Assembly: GCF_015240255.1 (NCBI RefSeq)
Contig: NZ_CP061205.1
Coordinates: 1,695,501-1,759,500 of the forward strand
Direction of reading: 5' to 3'
Length of the DNA: 64,000 nt
Origin: Kordiimonas pumila
Lineage (GTDB): Bacteria; Pseudomonadota; Alphaproteobacteria; Sphingomonadales; Kordiimonadaceae
The notes under the pieces: model-generated
The model's input: the letters and a program-made list of their open reading frames with translations, nothing else
What the model was told of the DNA's origin: nothing
The model's database searches: none
Position numbers and translations under genes: made by a program
Shown here: piece by piece, positions 41,951 through 49,774 of the stretch
Position numbering within the stretch: the first letter of the stretch is position 1
Layout of the letters: each line of letters begins with the position of its first letter

Positions 41951-44900
41951 GGTATCATACCCGCCTCCACCCGGTGTTTCAACCACGATTATATCACCGG
42001 GCTTAACATGGGTGCTGTCAGATGCCGCGAGCAGTGTTTTGTGTGCCATGTCTGTGCCAAATTTGTGCCAAATCTGCGCCAAATCTGTGCCATTTGTGCC
42101 ATCTGTGCCAGCGGTATATAGCACAGTGGCTTTGCCAGGTTTACCGGGTTTGCCGCCCCTCAAGCCAGGTGGGCCGTCTGCCCGCTGACTGGAGAGAATG
42201 GCAACTTCCATCGGCTCTAAAAATGTTATGACCCTGCATGCCCCATTGCCGCCTTTCCATTTACCTTCGCCGCCACTCTCTAGCCGAATGGAAAACTCTT
42301 CCAGCCGCACCGGATAGCGCCACTCTAGCACCTCTGGGTCGGTTAACCGGCTGTTGGTCATATGCGACTGAATAGTATCGCAGCCATCAAAGCCCGGCCC
42401 GGCGCCCGTGCCGCCTGCGATAGTTTCATAATATTGGTACCGCTCGTTGCCAAATGTTAGATTATTCATGGTACCTTGCGAGGCGGCTACGGCACCGGCT
42501 GCCAGAAACAGTGCGTTGGTGACAGCCTGACTTGTCTCCACATTGCCTGCAACAACGGCGGCGGGGGGGCCAGGGTTGAGCATGGAGCCTTCTGGTACGA
42601 TTAAATGAAGCGGTTTCATGCAACCTGCATTAAGGGGGATGTTAGCCCCGGTTAATACCCTGAAAACATAAAGAACGGCTGCTTTTGTAACAGCAAGTGG
42701 GGCGTTAAAATTATTGGCAAGGGTAGGGCTGGTGCCAGTGAAATCGACAACAGCGGTGCGTGATGTTGCATCGGGTGCTATTGTCACACGAATAACACCG
42801 CCGCAATCCATGGGGTAGGTGCAGGTCCCTTCCTTCAGTGTTTCAATAACACGGCGGACGGCTTCTTCTGCATTATCCTGCACATGGCCCATATAGGCAG
42901 TAACTGTTGCATGGCCATAATGAGCAACAAGTGCCTTAACCCCTGATGCCCCGCGCCTGTTGGCTGCAATCTGGGCTTTAAGGTCAGCAATATTCTGGTC
43001 TATATTGCGGGCGGGGTATGGCCCTGAGGCAAGCGCCGCTCTCACTTCAGGTTCAGCTAGCTGCCCCGATTTTACAAGGTGAAAGTTGGTGAAGCGAATG
43101 CCTTCTTCCGCAATGGTTTTTGAGTGGGGCGGCATGGAGCCAGGGCTGATGCCGCCAACATCTGAATGGTGCCCGCGTGATGCCACAAAAAAATCAGGTT
43201 CTTTACTGGTTTTGTTCAGAAACACTGGGGTGATAACTGTAATATCAGGTAAATGGGTGCCGCCAGCGTAGGGGTCGTTCACCATAAAGACATCGCCGTC
43301 CTGAATACTTGCACGGCGGACTTTCAGGATAGCTTTTACACTTTCGCCCATGCTGCCAAGGTGTACAGGCATGTGCGGGGCATTGGCAATAAGGTTGCCG
43401 TCTGCATCAAACACAGCACACGAAAAATCAAGCCGTTCTTTCACGTTCACAGAACGGGCCGTTTTTGCCAGAACACCGCCCATTTCTTCTGCGACTGACA
43501 TAAAAAGGTTATTGAAAACCTCCAGCATTATGGGGTCGAGCGCAGTACCTGTATGCTGGTTAGGCCTGATATGTTCAATTTCAGACAGGATCAATGTATC
43601 ATTTTTTGTCAGCACAGCTTGCCAGCCGGGTTCAATCATGGTGGTGCCGCCCTCTTCCAAAATAATGGCTGGGCCGATGATGGCTGTATTGGGCTTTAGG
43701 GTTGCTCTGCGATAAATAGTTGCGACATGGCTTTGAGCGCCGGAATACAGCGTACATTTGGTTTCAGCATGCTTGCTTGTACCCTGTGCTGTTAGCTTTA
43801 AGGTTGTAGCACTTGCTCTGTGCACTGCCTCTGCTTGTACAGACTGGACTATGATATCTGTATCTTTGCTGACAAAGCCAAACTGCTGGTCGTGTGCCTT
43901 TTCAAAGGCTGTTATAATTTCCTGTGTGCTACCATGGGGTACCGTAAGGGCTGTATCACTACCATCGTATTTCACCTGAACATACGGATAGGTGATAATC
44001 TGTTCTTTAGAGATCCCTTGTGCGGCAAGTTTTGCTTTGCTGCTACGGGATACGGTTTTAACAGCAGCGCCAATTGTCTTTGCCTTTTTTACAGAGCATT
44101 CGAGGGCTTGTTCCGTAATGACGCTTTGTTCGGCAATGCCCATACCAAGGGCAGATAAAACTCCGGAAAACGGTGGGATAATAACCTTGGTGATGCCAAG
44201 GGATGCTGCCACAAGGCATGCGTGCTGGCCGCCTGCACCGCCAAAAGAAAGCAGTGCATGGCCTTTTATATCGTGCCCACGTTCAACCGAAACCCTTTTG
44301 ATTGCGCGCGCCATATGCTCAACTGCAACAGCAAGGAAGCCTTCCGCTATGGTTTCAAGCGCGGGGCGCGTGCCGGTTTCTGCTTCAATTTGGTCTGCAA
44401 TCTCTGCAAACCCTTTTTTGGTGGCTTGCCGGTTAAGCTGCTGGTCACCCTTTGGACCAAAAACAGCCGGGAAAAGATCTGGCTGCAGTTTGCCCAGAAG
44501 TACATTACAGTCGGTTACTGTTATGGGGCCACCCCGACCATAAGATGCGGGGCCGGGGTTTGCACCCGCAGACTGTGGCCCTACCTGAAAGCGCCCGCCT
44601 TCGAAGCGGCAAATGGAACCGCCGCCTGCCGCTACAGTGTGAATATCCATCATTGGGGCGTTGAGGCGAACACCAGCTACAACACTATCCTGCACGCGCT
44701 CATAGGTGCCGCTATAATGGCTGACATCGGTTGAAGTGCCACCCATGTCAAAACCTAAAATATGTTGTATGTTAGCCCGTTCTGCGGTTTTTGCTGCACC
44801 AACAATACCGCCCGCTGGTCCAGACAGGACAGCATCTTTACCGCTGAAAGAGGTTGCTTCTACAAGGCCGCCGCTCGATTGCATAAAATAAAGCGGTGTA

Positions 44901-45607
44901 TCGCCAATTTCACTACGGATCTGGGCCACATAGCGCATCAGAATAGGCGACAGGTAAGCGTCTGCTACCGTTGTATCACCGCGCGGGATAAATTTCATTA
45001 AAGGGCTAACGGTGTGGCTTGCTGATATCTGGGTGTAGCCAATGCTATGGGCAAGCTCTGCCAATTTAGCCTCGTGATCTGTAAAGCGGTAGCCATGCAT
45101 GAGGCAGATAGCAATACTTCTTAATCCCTCCTTAAAGGCTTTAATCAGCGCATTTTTGGCGTCAGCTTCATCCAGTGGGGTAACAAGCTTCCCGTCCGCG
45201 CTTATACGCTCTGTTACTTCAACCACTTTGTCGTAAAGAGGTGCCGGGCGTTTGGGGCCAAGAGCAAAAAGGTCTGGCCGGTGTTGCTGGCCAATAAGCA
45301 GGGCATCTTTAAAACCCTTGGTAACAACAAGAAGGGTTGGTTCGCCGCGCCGTTCCAGAAGTGCATTGGTCGCAACCGTTGTGCCCATTTTGATCGCTTT
45401 TACGCGGTCAGAAGGGAACGGGGCATCTGGTGCAACGCCCAAAATTTCACGCATGGCAAAAACAGCAGCATCTCTATAGCGTTCGGGATTTTCAGACAGG
45501 TACTTGTGGCTAGTGAGAGTGCCGTTTGGGGCGCGTGCGATCACATCGGTAAAGGTACCGCCGCGATCAACCCAGAATTGCCATTTTTTACTCATGGGCA
45601 AGACCAT
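41945..45607 (-). CDS. 5-oxoprolinase / hydantoinase, fused HyuA-HyuB
   Basis: This 1220-residue protein fuses the HyuA-type ATP-binding half (about 1-690; DRGGTFTDV near residue 14-22, LGFDMGGTSTDVS near 290) with the HyuB half (about 700-1220; DPIMLEVFNNLFMSVAEEMG, GDVFMVNDPYAGGTHLPD). The fused form is typical of ATP-dependent 5-oxoprolinase, which opens pyroglutamate to glutamate in glutathione turnover; hydantoin or acetone-carboxylase-like substrates are alternatives. ATG 45607 has AGGG at a usable distance and lies in a hairpin loop; ATG 45595 (MSKKWQFW) is the other candidate. Near the C-terminus a short repeated stretch (GTDGTNGTDLAQIW...) comes from a tandem DNA repeat. Confidence 0.88.
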   Translation of the reverse strand: MVLPMSKKWQFWVDRGGTFTDVIARAPNGTLTSHKYLSENPERYRDAAVFAMREILGVAPDAPFPSDRVKAIKMGTTVATNALLERRGEPTLLVVTKGFKDALLIGQQHRPDLFALGPKRPAPLYDKVVEVTERISADGKLVTPLDEADAKNALIKAFKEGLRSIAICLMHGYRFTDHEAKLAELAHSIGYTQISASHTVSPLMKFIPRGDTTVADAYLSPILMRYVAQIRSEIGDTPLYFMQSSGGLVEATSFSGKDAVLSGPAGGIVGAAKTAERANIQHILGFDMGGTSTDVSHYSGTYERVQDSVVAGVRLNAPMMDIHTVAAGGGSICRFEGGRFQVGPQSAGANPGPASYGRGGPITVTDCNVLLGKLQPDLFPAVFGPKGDQQLNRQATKKGFAEIADQIEAETGTRPALETIAEGFLAVAVEHMARAIKRVSVERGHDIKGHALLSFGGAGGQHACLVAASLGITKVIIPPFSGVLSALGMGIAEQSVITEQALECSVKKAKTIGAAVKTVSRSSKAKLAAQGISKEQIITYPYVQVKYDGSDTALTVPHGSTQEIITAFEKAHDQQFGFVSKDTDIIVQSVQAEAVHRASATTLKLTAQGTSKHAETKCTLYSGAQSHVATIYRRATLKPNTAIIGPAIILEEGGTTMIEPGWQAVLTKNDTLILSEIEHIRPNQHTGTALDPIMLEVFNNLFMSVAEEMGGVLAKTARSVNVKERLDFSCAVFDADGNLIANAPHMPVHLGSMGESVKAILKVRRASIQDGDVFMVNDPYAGGTHLPDITVITPVFLNKTSKEPDFFVASRGHHSDVGGISPGSMPPHSKTIAEEGIRFTNFHLVKSGQLAEPEVRAALASGPYPARNIDQNIADLKAQIAANRRGASGVKALVAHYGHATVTAYMGHVQDNAEEAVRRVIETLKEGTCTYPMDCGGVIRVTIAPDATSRTAVVDFTGTSPTLANNFNAPLAVTKAAVLYVFRVLTGANIPLNAGCMKPLHLIVPEGSMLNPGPPAAVVAGNVETSQAVTNALFLAAGAVAASQGTMNNLTFGNERYQYYETIAGGTGAGPGFDGCDTIQSHMTNSRLTDPEVLEWRYPVRLEEFSIRLESGGEGKWKGGNGACRVITFLEPMEVAILSSQRADGPPGLRGGKPGKPGKATVLYTAGTDGTNGTDLAQIWHKFGTDMAHKTLLAASDSTHVKPGDIIVVETPGGGGYDTY
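42052..42111. repeat. Tandem micro-repeat inside the 5-oxoprolinase gene
   Basis: Three 11-bp units (CTGTGCCAAAT, TTGTGCCAAAT, CTGCGCCAAAT) are followed by three 9-bp units (CTGTGCCAT, TTGTGCCAT, CTGTGCCAG) sharing the core TGTGCCA. The three 11-bp units sum to 33 bp, so the frame is kept. They encode a short Gly/Thr/Asp-rich stretch in the surface-like C-terminal tail. Confidence 0.85.
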
Positions 45608-45619
45608 AGCGTCTTGCCC
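45596..45619 (-). promoter_or_regulatory. Hairpin at the 5-oxoprolinase translation start
   Basis: GGGCAAGAC and GTCTTGCCC make a perfect 9-bp GC-rich stem with a 6-nt loop. In the mRNA the AGGG ribosome site is in the 5' arm, AUG 45607 is in or next to the loop, and AUG 45595 directly follows the 3' arm. Such a stem would limit ribosome access. Confidence 0.6.
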
Positions 45620-45844
45620 TAAATTTCCAAATCACGTTTTTGAATACTTAGTAAAAAACAGCGTTGGTTTTGGGCTACCGTATGTAAGGCATGGCTTTTT
45701 AAAAACATATATTGGCCCTTTTGGTAAAGCGAACTGATACCAGAAAGTCTATAGTTTGTTTATGCAGCTTCATAATGGGGCAGTATCATGAGGGGTGAGA
45801 GTTTTTACCCTGACATTTCTTACATACCTTCAGGGAGTATAATA

Positions 45845-46327
45845 ATGAAAAAAAATACACTTTTGGCTATAGTTGCGTATGCCGGATTTTTACTGGCCCC
45901 AGCAATGACAGCGCCTGTTGTGGCCGCTCCAGACGCTGACCGTGAATGGCCGACAGCATGGTTTGAAATTTTTAAAATGGCCCCAGGTAGGCATGAAGCT
46001 TTTATGCGTGAAGTTGCCAAAGGCGATGAGGTTTCAAAAGCAGGTGGTCAGCCACCAATCCAGCTTTTTATTCATCAGAACGGTGCTGACTGGGACGTGC
46101 TGATGTTTAAGCCTGTGACAGGTGTTAAGCCAACACCAGAGCAGAAAGCTGCAATGGAAGCAAAAAGCAAGGAACTGAATATGCCTAGTGGCCCGGCGTA
46201 TTTTGTGAATTTCCGTAAAAATATTATCGCACACACGGATACGGAAACACTCGGTCCTGTTAGTGCAGAAGAGTGGCTTGCCCGGCTTGATAAATGGCGG
46301 AAAGAGCACCCTGGCGCAGAACAGTAG
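45845..46327 (+). CDS. Exported protein of unknown function
   Basis: This 160-residue protein starts at ATG 45845, 9 nt after GGGAG, with a clear signal peptide (MKKNTLLAIVAYAGFLLAP...VVAAPDAD, about 1-28). A longer frame from 45788 would hide the signal. The mature part (WFEIFKMAPGRHEAFMREVAKGDE...WDVLMFKP) has a pattern reminiscent of small dimeric alpha-beta barrel or antibiotic-biosynthesis-monooxygenase-like domains, but I cannot assign it. It is divergent from the 5-oxoprolinase gene. Confidence 0.7.
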   Translation: MKKNTLLAIVAYAGFLLAPAMTAPVVAAPDADREWPTAWFEIFKMAPGRHEAFMREVAKGDEVSKAGGQPPIQLFIHQNGADWDVLMFKPVTGVKPTPEQKAAMEAKSKELNMPSGPAYFVNFRKNIIAHTDTETLGPVSAEEWLARLDKWRKEHPGAEQ

Positions 46328-46563
46328 GCGCATTTATAAGAACAATGAGGGCTATAGGGGCAGCATTCTGTGCTGATATCCTGTAGCTCTCGGCTATATT
46401 TTAGGTGTAACCAGCCTGACTGAATACACGGTAGGATGCGGCTAATGGATGTTCTGCGTCTAGAGATCGTGACACATATAAACCGGCATCTTGCCTTGGC
46501 TGTTGTGTTTTTAGGGTGATGTTTTAGAAAAATTGTGTGGTGGGGAGGTATCATTACCCAAAA

Positions 46564-46586
46564 CGGGGGAAGGGTCGCTTCCCCCG
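46564..46586 (-). terminator. Intrinsic terminator of the small 41-residue gene
   Basis: On the minus strand CGGGGGAAG and CTTCCCCCG form a perfect 9-bp stem with a 5-nt loop followed by TTTT. It lies 14 nt past the stop codon of the small gene and supports that gene being a real transcript. Confidence 0.8.
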
Positions 46587-46600
46587 AAGGGATACAGGTA

Positions 46601-46726
46601 CTATTTGCCTTTTGGCTTGTTAGCCACAGGCGAGGCTTTACCAGGCTTTGAACTCATTTGAGTTGTTGTCGCTGCTGATTTAATGCCAGATTTTACAGGT
46701 GCTTTAGTCGATTTATTCAAGGACAT
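46601..46726 (-). CDS. Small basic protein, 41 residues
   Basis: ATG 46726 to TAG 46601 encodes MSLNKSTKAPVKSG... ending KPKGK: 41 residues, about a quarter Lys, otherwise Ser, Thr, Ala, Pro and Gly, with no aromatic residue, Cys, acid or membrane segment. AAGGGG stands 6 nt before the ATG, a promoter-like TTGAAA-N16-TATATT is about 70 nt upstream, and a perfect intrinsic terminator follows. It looks like a disordered nucleic-acid- or ribosome-binding peptide; the function is unknown. The alternative is that the transcript is a small RNA and the frame incidental. Confidence 0.6.
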   Translation of the reverse strand: MSLNKSTKAPVKSGIKSAATTTQMSSKPGKASPVANKPKGK

Positions 46727-46796
46727 TTAATGCCCCTTTCAGAATAATGCAGCATCATTTTGCTGCGAAGTACAACCACCATCGGCTGCATGGATA

Positions 46797-46824
46797 AATA
46801 TACATATGTTTCTGAAATTTTCAA
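46797..46824 (-). promoter_or_regulatory. Candidate promoter of the small gene
   Basis: On the minus strand TTGAAA (46824-46819) and TATATT (46802-46797) are 16 nt apart in very AT-rich DNA. Transcription would begin near 46790, giving a leader of about 60 nt that can form a GCAGC/GCTGC hairpin near 46750-46770. Confidence 0.5.
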
Positions 46825-46886
46825 TATTGTAAAATATCTGAAAACAAAAATATTTAGCCTTGAAATTATGTTATAGAATACAGGTA

Positions 46887-47489
46887 TTATCCGCCAAGGC
46901 CAGTGACAAGGGCATTATAGCGAGTGCGCATGTCACCCTCCATACCACTACAAAAACGGGGCTTACCAAAGTCTGTCATAAGAGCATCAAACAGGCCGCG
47001 TCTACGCCCCACCTCGAACATGAGCACAGTCGTTGAAATATCGCCGATTAGCTCCATGCGTTCATTCACTGTCTGCTGGCTTGCGATACGGGCTAATTGC
47101 TCACTGATGCTTGAATTGCCTGCCATCATGGCAACCTTAAAGCTAACGTCTGCGGCAATCTGGTTTAGTTCGCGAGCTTCTATTTTCTCGTCTTCGCAGA
47201 TCAGATTAAAAGCCATCACTTGTGTTGCGTCTTCAATAAGCCGAATGATAGCGGTATCGCGGTTTTCTTTAATGTAGATCAGGTGTTCGGCGGCCAGTGT
47301 GCGGGTTAGTTGTGCACGCTTTAGCATGTGCTCAATTGATTTACGGATAGCCGGGTCATCCATGCTGGGAGAGGTCGGCGTTACTGTTTCCTTTGGCTCT
47401 TCAGCATAAACCTTACCGCTCACATAGGCAAACACGGCCAAGGCAAGGATGGTAAATATAATGATCAGCCAAAGGTTCAGGCGATTCAT
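46887..47489 (-). CDS. Membrane-anchored protein of unknown function
   Basis: This 200-residue protein has one N-terminal hydrophobic segment (about 6-25, LWLIIIFTILALAVFAYVSG) that could be an uncleaved anchor or a signal peptide ending YAEEP. The rest is alpha-helical and charged, with one Cys in LICEDEK and another in RFCSGMEG. I do not recognise a family. It is divergent from the YaiI-family gene by about 100 bp. Confidence 0.7.
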   Translation of the reverse strand: MNRLNLWLIIIFTILALAVFAYVSGKVYAEEPKETVTPTSPSMDDPAIRKSIEHMLKRAQLTRTLAAEHLIYIKENRDTAIIRLIEDATQVMAFNLICEDEKIEARELNQIAADVSFKVAMMAGNSSISEQLARIASQQTVNERMELIGDISTTVLMFEVGRRRGLFDALMTDFGKPRFCSGMEGDMRTRYNALVTGLGG

Positions 47490-47590
47490 GGCAATACAGC
47501 TTTCATATTATTTTTAATTTGGGGTGTTTTATCAGCTTTAATGCATTTATAAAGCCCTTCTATAGACCAAACGCTATTAAAGGGTAGTAA

Positions 47591-48052
47591 ATGCTTGAAA
47601 TATTTGTAGATGCAGACGCTTGCCCGGTGAAAGATGAGGTCTTGAAAGTAGCATACCGCCATGACCTGGTGCTGCATCTTGTTTCGAACCAGTGGCTTAG
47701 GCTGCCAGTTGGCCCAAAAGTGAACAAGGTAGTTGTGGATGCAGGCTTTGATGCGGCTGACGACTGGATTGCAGAGCGTGCGGGCGAGGGTGATGTGGTT
47801 ATCACCGGCGACATTTTGCTGGCCGACAGGTGCGTAAAAGCTGGTGCCACTGTTATGGGGCATGGGGGCAGGCTGTTTACAGCAGATAATATTGGTATGG
47901 CAATTGCCATGCGCGAGCTTAAATCGCAGCTTCGAGATATGGGGGAAGATCGCGGTTTTAATGCGAGCTTCACCAAGCAGGACCGTGCTACTTTTCTGGA
48001 AGCTATGGAAAGCTGGTATCAAAAAACCCGCCGTTCCAGCTCTATGCCCTGA
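47591..48052 (+). CDS. YaiI/YqxD-family (DUF188) protein
   Basis: This 153-residue protein of the YaiI/YqxD UPF0178 family has the conserved start IFVDADACPVKDEV, then DWIAERAGEGDVVITGDILLADRC and the closing ADNIGMAIAMRELKSQLRD. The fold is PIN-like with conserved aspartates, so a nuclease activity is possible but not proven for the family. AAGGGTAG precedes the ATG. Its 3' end overlaps the convergent small gene by 11 nt. Confidence 0.93.
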   Translation: MLEIFVDADACPVKDEVLKVAYRHDLVLHLVSNQWLRLPVGPKVNKVVVDAGFDAADDWIAERAGEGDVVITGDILLADRCVKAGATVMGHGGRLFTADNIGMAIAMRELKSQLRDMGEDRGFNASFTKQDRATFLEAMESWYQKTRRSSSMP

Positions 48053-48224
48053 TATCGATTTTCAGGCCTTTGTTTTTGCCGGGGTCTACCGCAATATCAA
48101 GCTGAAACCGGCTTTCCGGGATGGAATTTACATCCAGTTTTACTTTACTTTCTTTGCTGGTATCAATTTTAAGGCCTTGGCCAGGCTGAATTTGAAGGGG
48201 TGTTGGTGTTGTTGCCTCGATCAT
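48042..48224 (-). CDS. Small protein with repeated beta-strand motif
   Basis: This 60-residue protein starts at ATG 48224 after AGGA. It contains four similar strand-like segments: LKIDTSK, VKLDVNS, FQLDIAV and LKIDIRA, spaced about 12-15 residues, suggesting a small all-beta fold or assembling peptide. No family recognised. It overlaps the end of the YaiI-family gene by 11 nt in convergent orientation and lies downstream of the M19 dipeptidase gene. Confidence 0.6.
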   Translation of the reverse strand: MIEATTPTPLQIQPGQGLKIDTSKESKVKLDVNSIPESRFQLDIAVDPGKNKGLKIDIRA

Positions 48225-48344
48225 GTCAAATCCTGTAAAATACAAAGGTGTTTATGCCTGAAATTTTCTTTGCCACAGCCTTTGCTGGCTGTACAGAGAT
48301 GCATAAAATTTTACAAAATTTTTTTGTGTATAACTTTTTCAGGG

Positions 48345-49502
48345 TTAATCAGGCAGCCATGTTTGTAAAAACTTCAGGCTGTTTTCCCCCATCACTTTAC
48401 GGATATCGGCCTCTGGCACACCGGCTTGTATAAGGGCTTCGGTTATGGTGCTAATATGGTCTGAGGCAAGCGCCGTGACCGCGCCGTCCCAGTCAGAGCC
48501 CAGAGCGATATGATCAGCGCCCACTAGGTCAATACCGTATTTTATTGCGCCAGCAATAGCGGTTGGAGATGTGTCGCATACTGCGGCATCCCAGTAGCCA
48601 ATGGCGATCAGACCGCCTTTTTCAGCGATTGCTTTCATAAGTGTGTCGGGGTAGTTGCGGGCTGTGTCGCAGTACCCTTTTAGCCCGGTATGTGAAATAA
48701 CTACAGGGCGCGTGGTAAGGCTGAGCACTTCCCATGCAGTGGCTTCTGATGAATGGGCCAGATCAATGATGATGTTCAATTCATCAAGCCGTTTAACAAC
48801 AGCACGGCCAAAATCTGTTAGGCCGGCTTTTGAAACGCCGTGCAGGGAACCAGCAAGCTTGTTATCAAAAAAATGAGTCAGGCCAACCATACGGAAACCC
48901 GCATTATACATAATATCAACATTTTTGATGTCGCCTTCAAATGGGTGGCCGCCCTCGGTGCCGAGCATAACGGCAATAGCACCATTATCGCGGTTGCGGT
49001 GGGCCGCAAGGTCCGCTTTGTTTTTCACAAAAACCATCTGCCCCTTTGATTTGGCGACATAGGTATGCAGTAGGTCTGACTGATAGAGTGCGCGCTCAAG
49101 CAGGCTGTTCCATGTGCGCACGGGCCAGCCTTGGGCAATGGCAAGCTTGGTTATACTGTCGCTCGAACCCGTATTTTCTTCATAATTTTGGCCTTCTGGC
49201 GATTTGGTAACAGTTGTCATTACCTGCAGGTTTATGTTGCCGTCTTGAAGGCGCGGCAGGTCAACCTGCCCGTAATCAGAGCGTTTCAGAAAATCGCGAG
49301 ACCACAAAAGGCTGTCGGCATGCCAATCAACAATTTTAAGGCTGCTGTGTAATTTGTCAGCGGCGGGTGACACGCTGTAGTCAGAGACATCAACAATTTT
49401 GTTCATGCTTTTTTCAATGATAGGCGGCACGATGATGCGTTCAGCAATAACCAGAACAACCACAATAACCAAAACAGATACCCATATTTTTGCAGTACGC
49501 AT
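48345..49502 (-). CDS. Membrane-anchored dipeptidase, M19 family
   Basis: This 385-residue zinc dipeptidase of peptidase family M19 (renal dipeptidase type) has an N-terminal membrane anchor at residues 8-20. Zinc ligands are His61 and Asp63 in DWHADSL, Glu in GTEGGHPF, His in DLAHSS and His in ISHTGLKG; Asp in GSDWDG completes the site. M19 enzymes accept dipeptides with a C-terminal D-residue. ATG 49502 has GGGGG 8 nt upstream. An 18-bp palindrome lies directly upstream of that ribosome site. Confidence 0.92.
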   Translation of the reverse strand: MRTAKIWVSVLVIVVVLVIAERIIVPPIIEKSMNKIVDVSDYSVSPAADKLHSSLKIVDWHADSLLWSRDFLKRSDYGQVDLPRLQDGNINLQVMTTVTKSPEGQNYEENTGSSDSITKLAIAQGWPVRTWNSLLERALYQSDLLHTYVAKSKGQMVFVKNKADLAAHRNRDNGAIAVMLGTEGGHPFEGDIKNVDIMYNAGFRMVGLTHFFDNKLAGSLHGVSKAGLTDFGRAVVKRLDELNIIIDLAHSSEATAWEVLSLTTRPVVISHTGLKGYCDTARNYPDTLMKAIAEKGGLIAIGYWDAAVCDTSPTAIAGAIKYGIDLVGADHIALGSDWDGAVTALASDHISTITEALIQAGVPEADIRKVMGENSLKFLQTWLPD

Positions 49503-49512
49503 AACCAGCCCC

Positions 49513-49530
49513 CTTTTCTTGCAAGAAAAG
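49513..49530. promoter_or_regulatory. 18-bp perfect palindrome before the M19 dipeptidase gene
   Basis: CTTTTCTTGCAAGAAAAG is an exact palindrome with no central gap, ending 11 nt before the start codon, next to the ribosome site. It could be an operator; with no loop it is a poor RNA hairpin. Confidence 0.45.
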
Positions 49531-49774
49531 TTTATACACTGAAAGAAGGAAGGGAATAATAAAATTACAGTTGGGAACAAGAAAAAGGGGATATTGCCTG
49601 CTTTGTGGAAGCGTGGCTCCAGAGCTGTCCATGCTCTATTTCATGGCTGGCCTGTCTAGGCCTGCGGGTTCAATACGTCAGACGGCGCTTCTTATTAGAA
49701 GTTTTCAAAATACATCTTGCTTGCAAACAGGGTGATATACAATAAGGTGGTCCTGCTGTTGTAGAGGGATCGCT

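Noticed and set aside
42045-42115. CRISPR-like repeats
   Set aside because: Units are 9-11 bp with no spacers and lie in frame within a coding sequence.
45788-45844. Extended start for the exported 160-residue protein
   Set aside because: It would bury the signal peptide behind 19 residues; ATG 45845 has GGGAG at a proper distance.
49640-49700. Possible tRNA fragment (GGGTTCAATAC, T-loop-like)
   Set aside because: No acceptor stem, anticodon arm or D-arm could be built around it.
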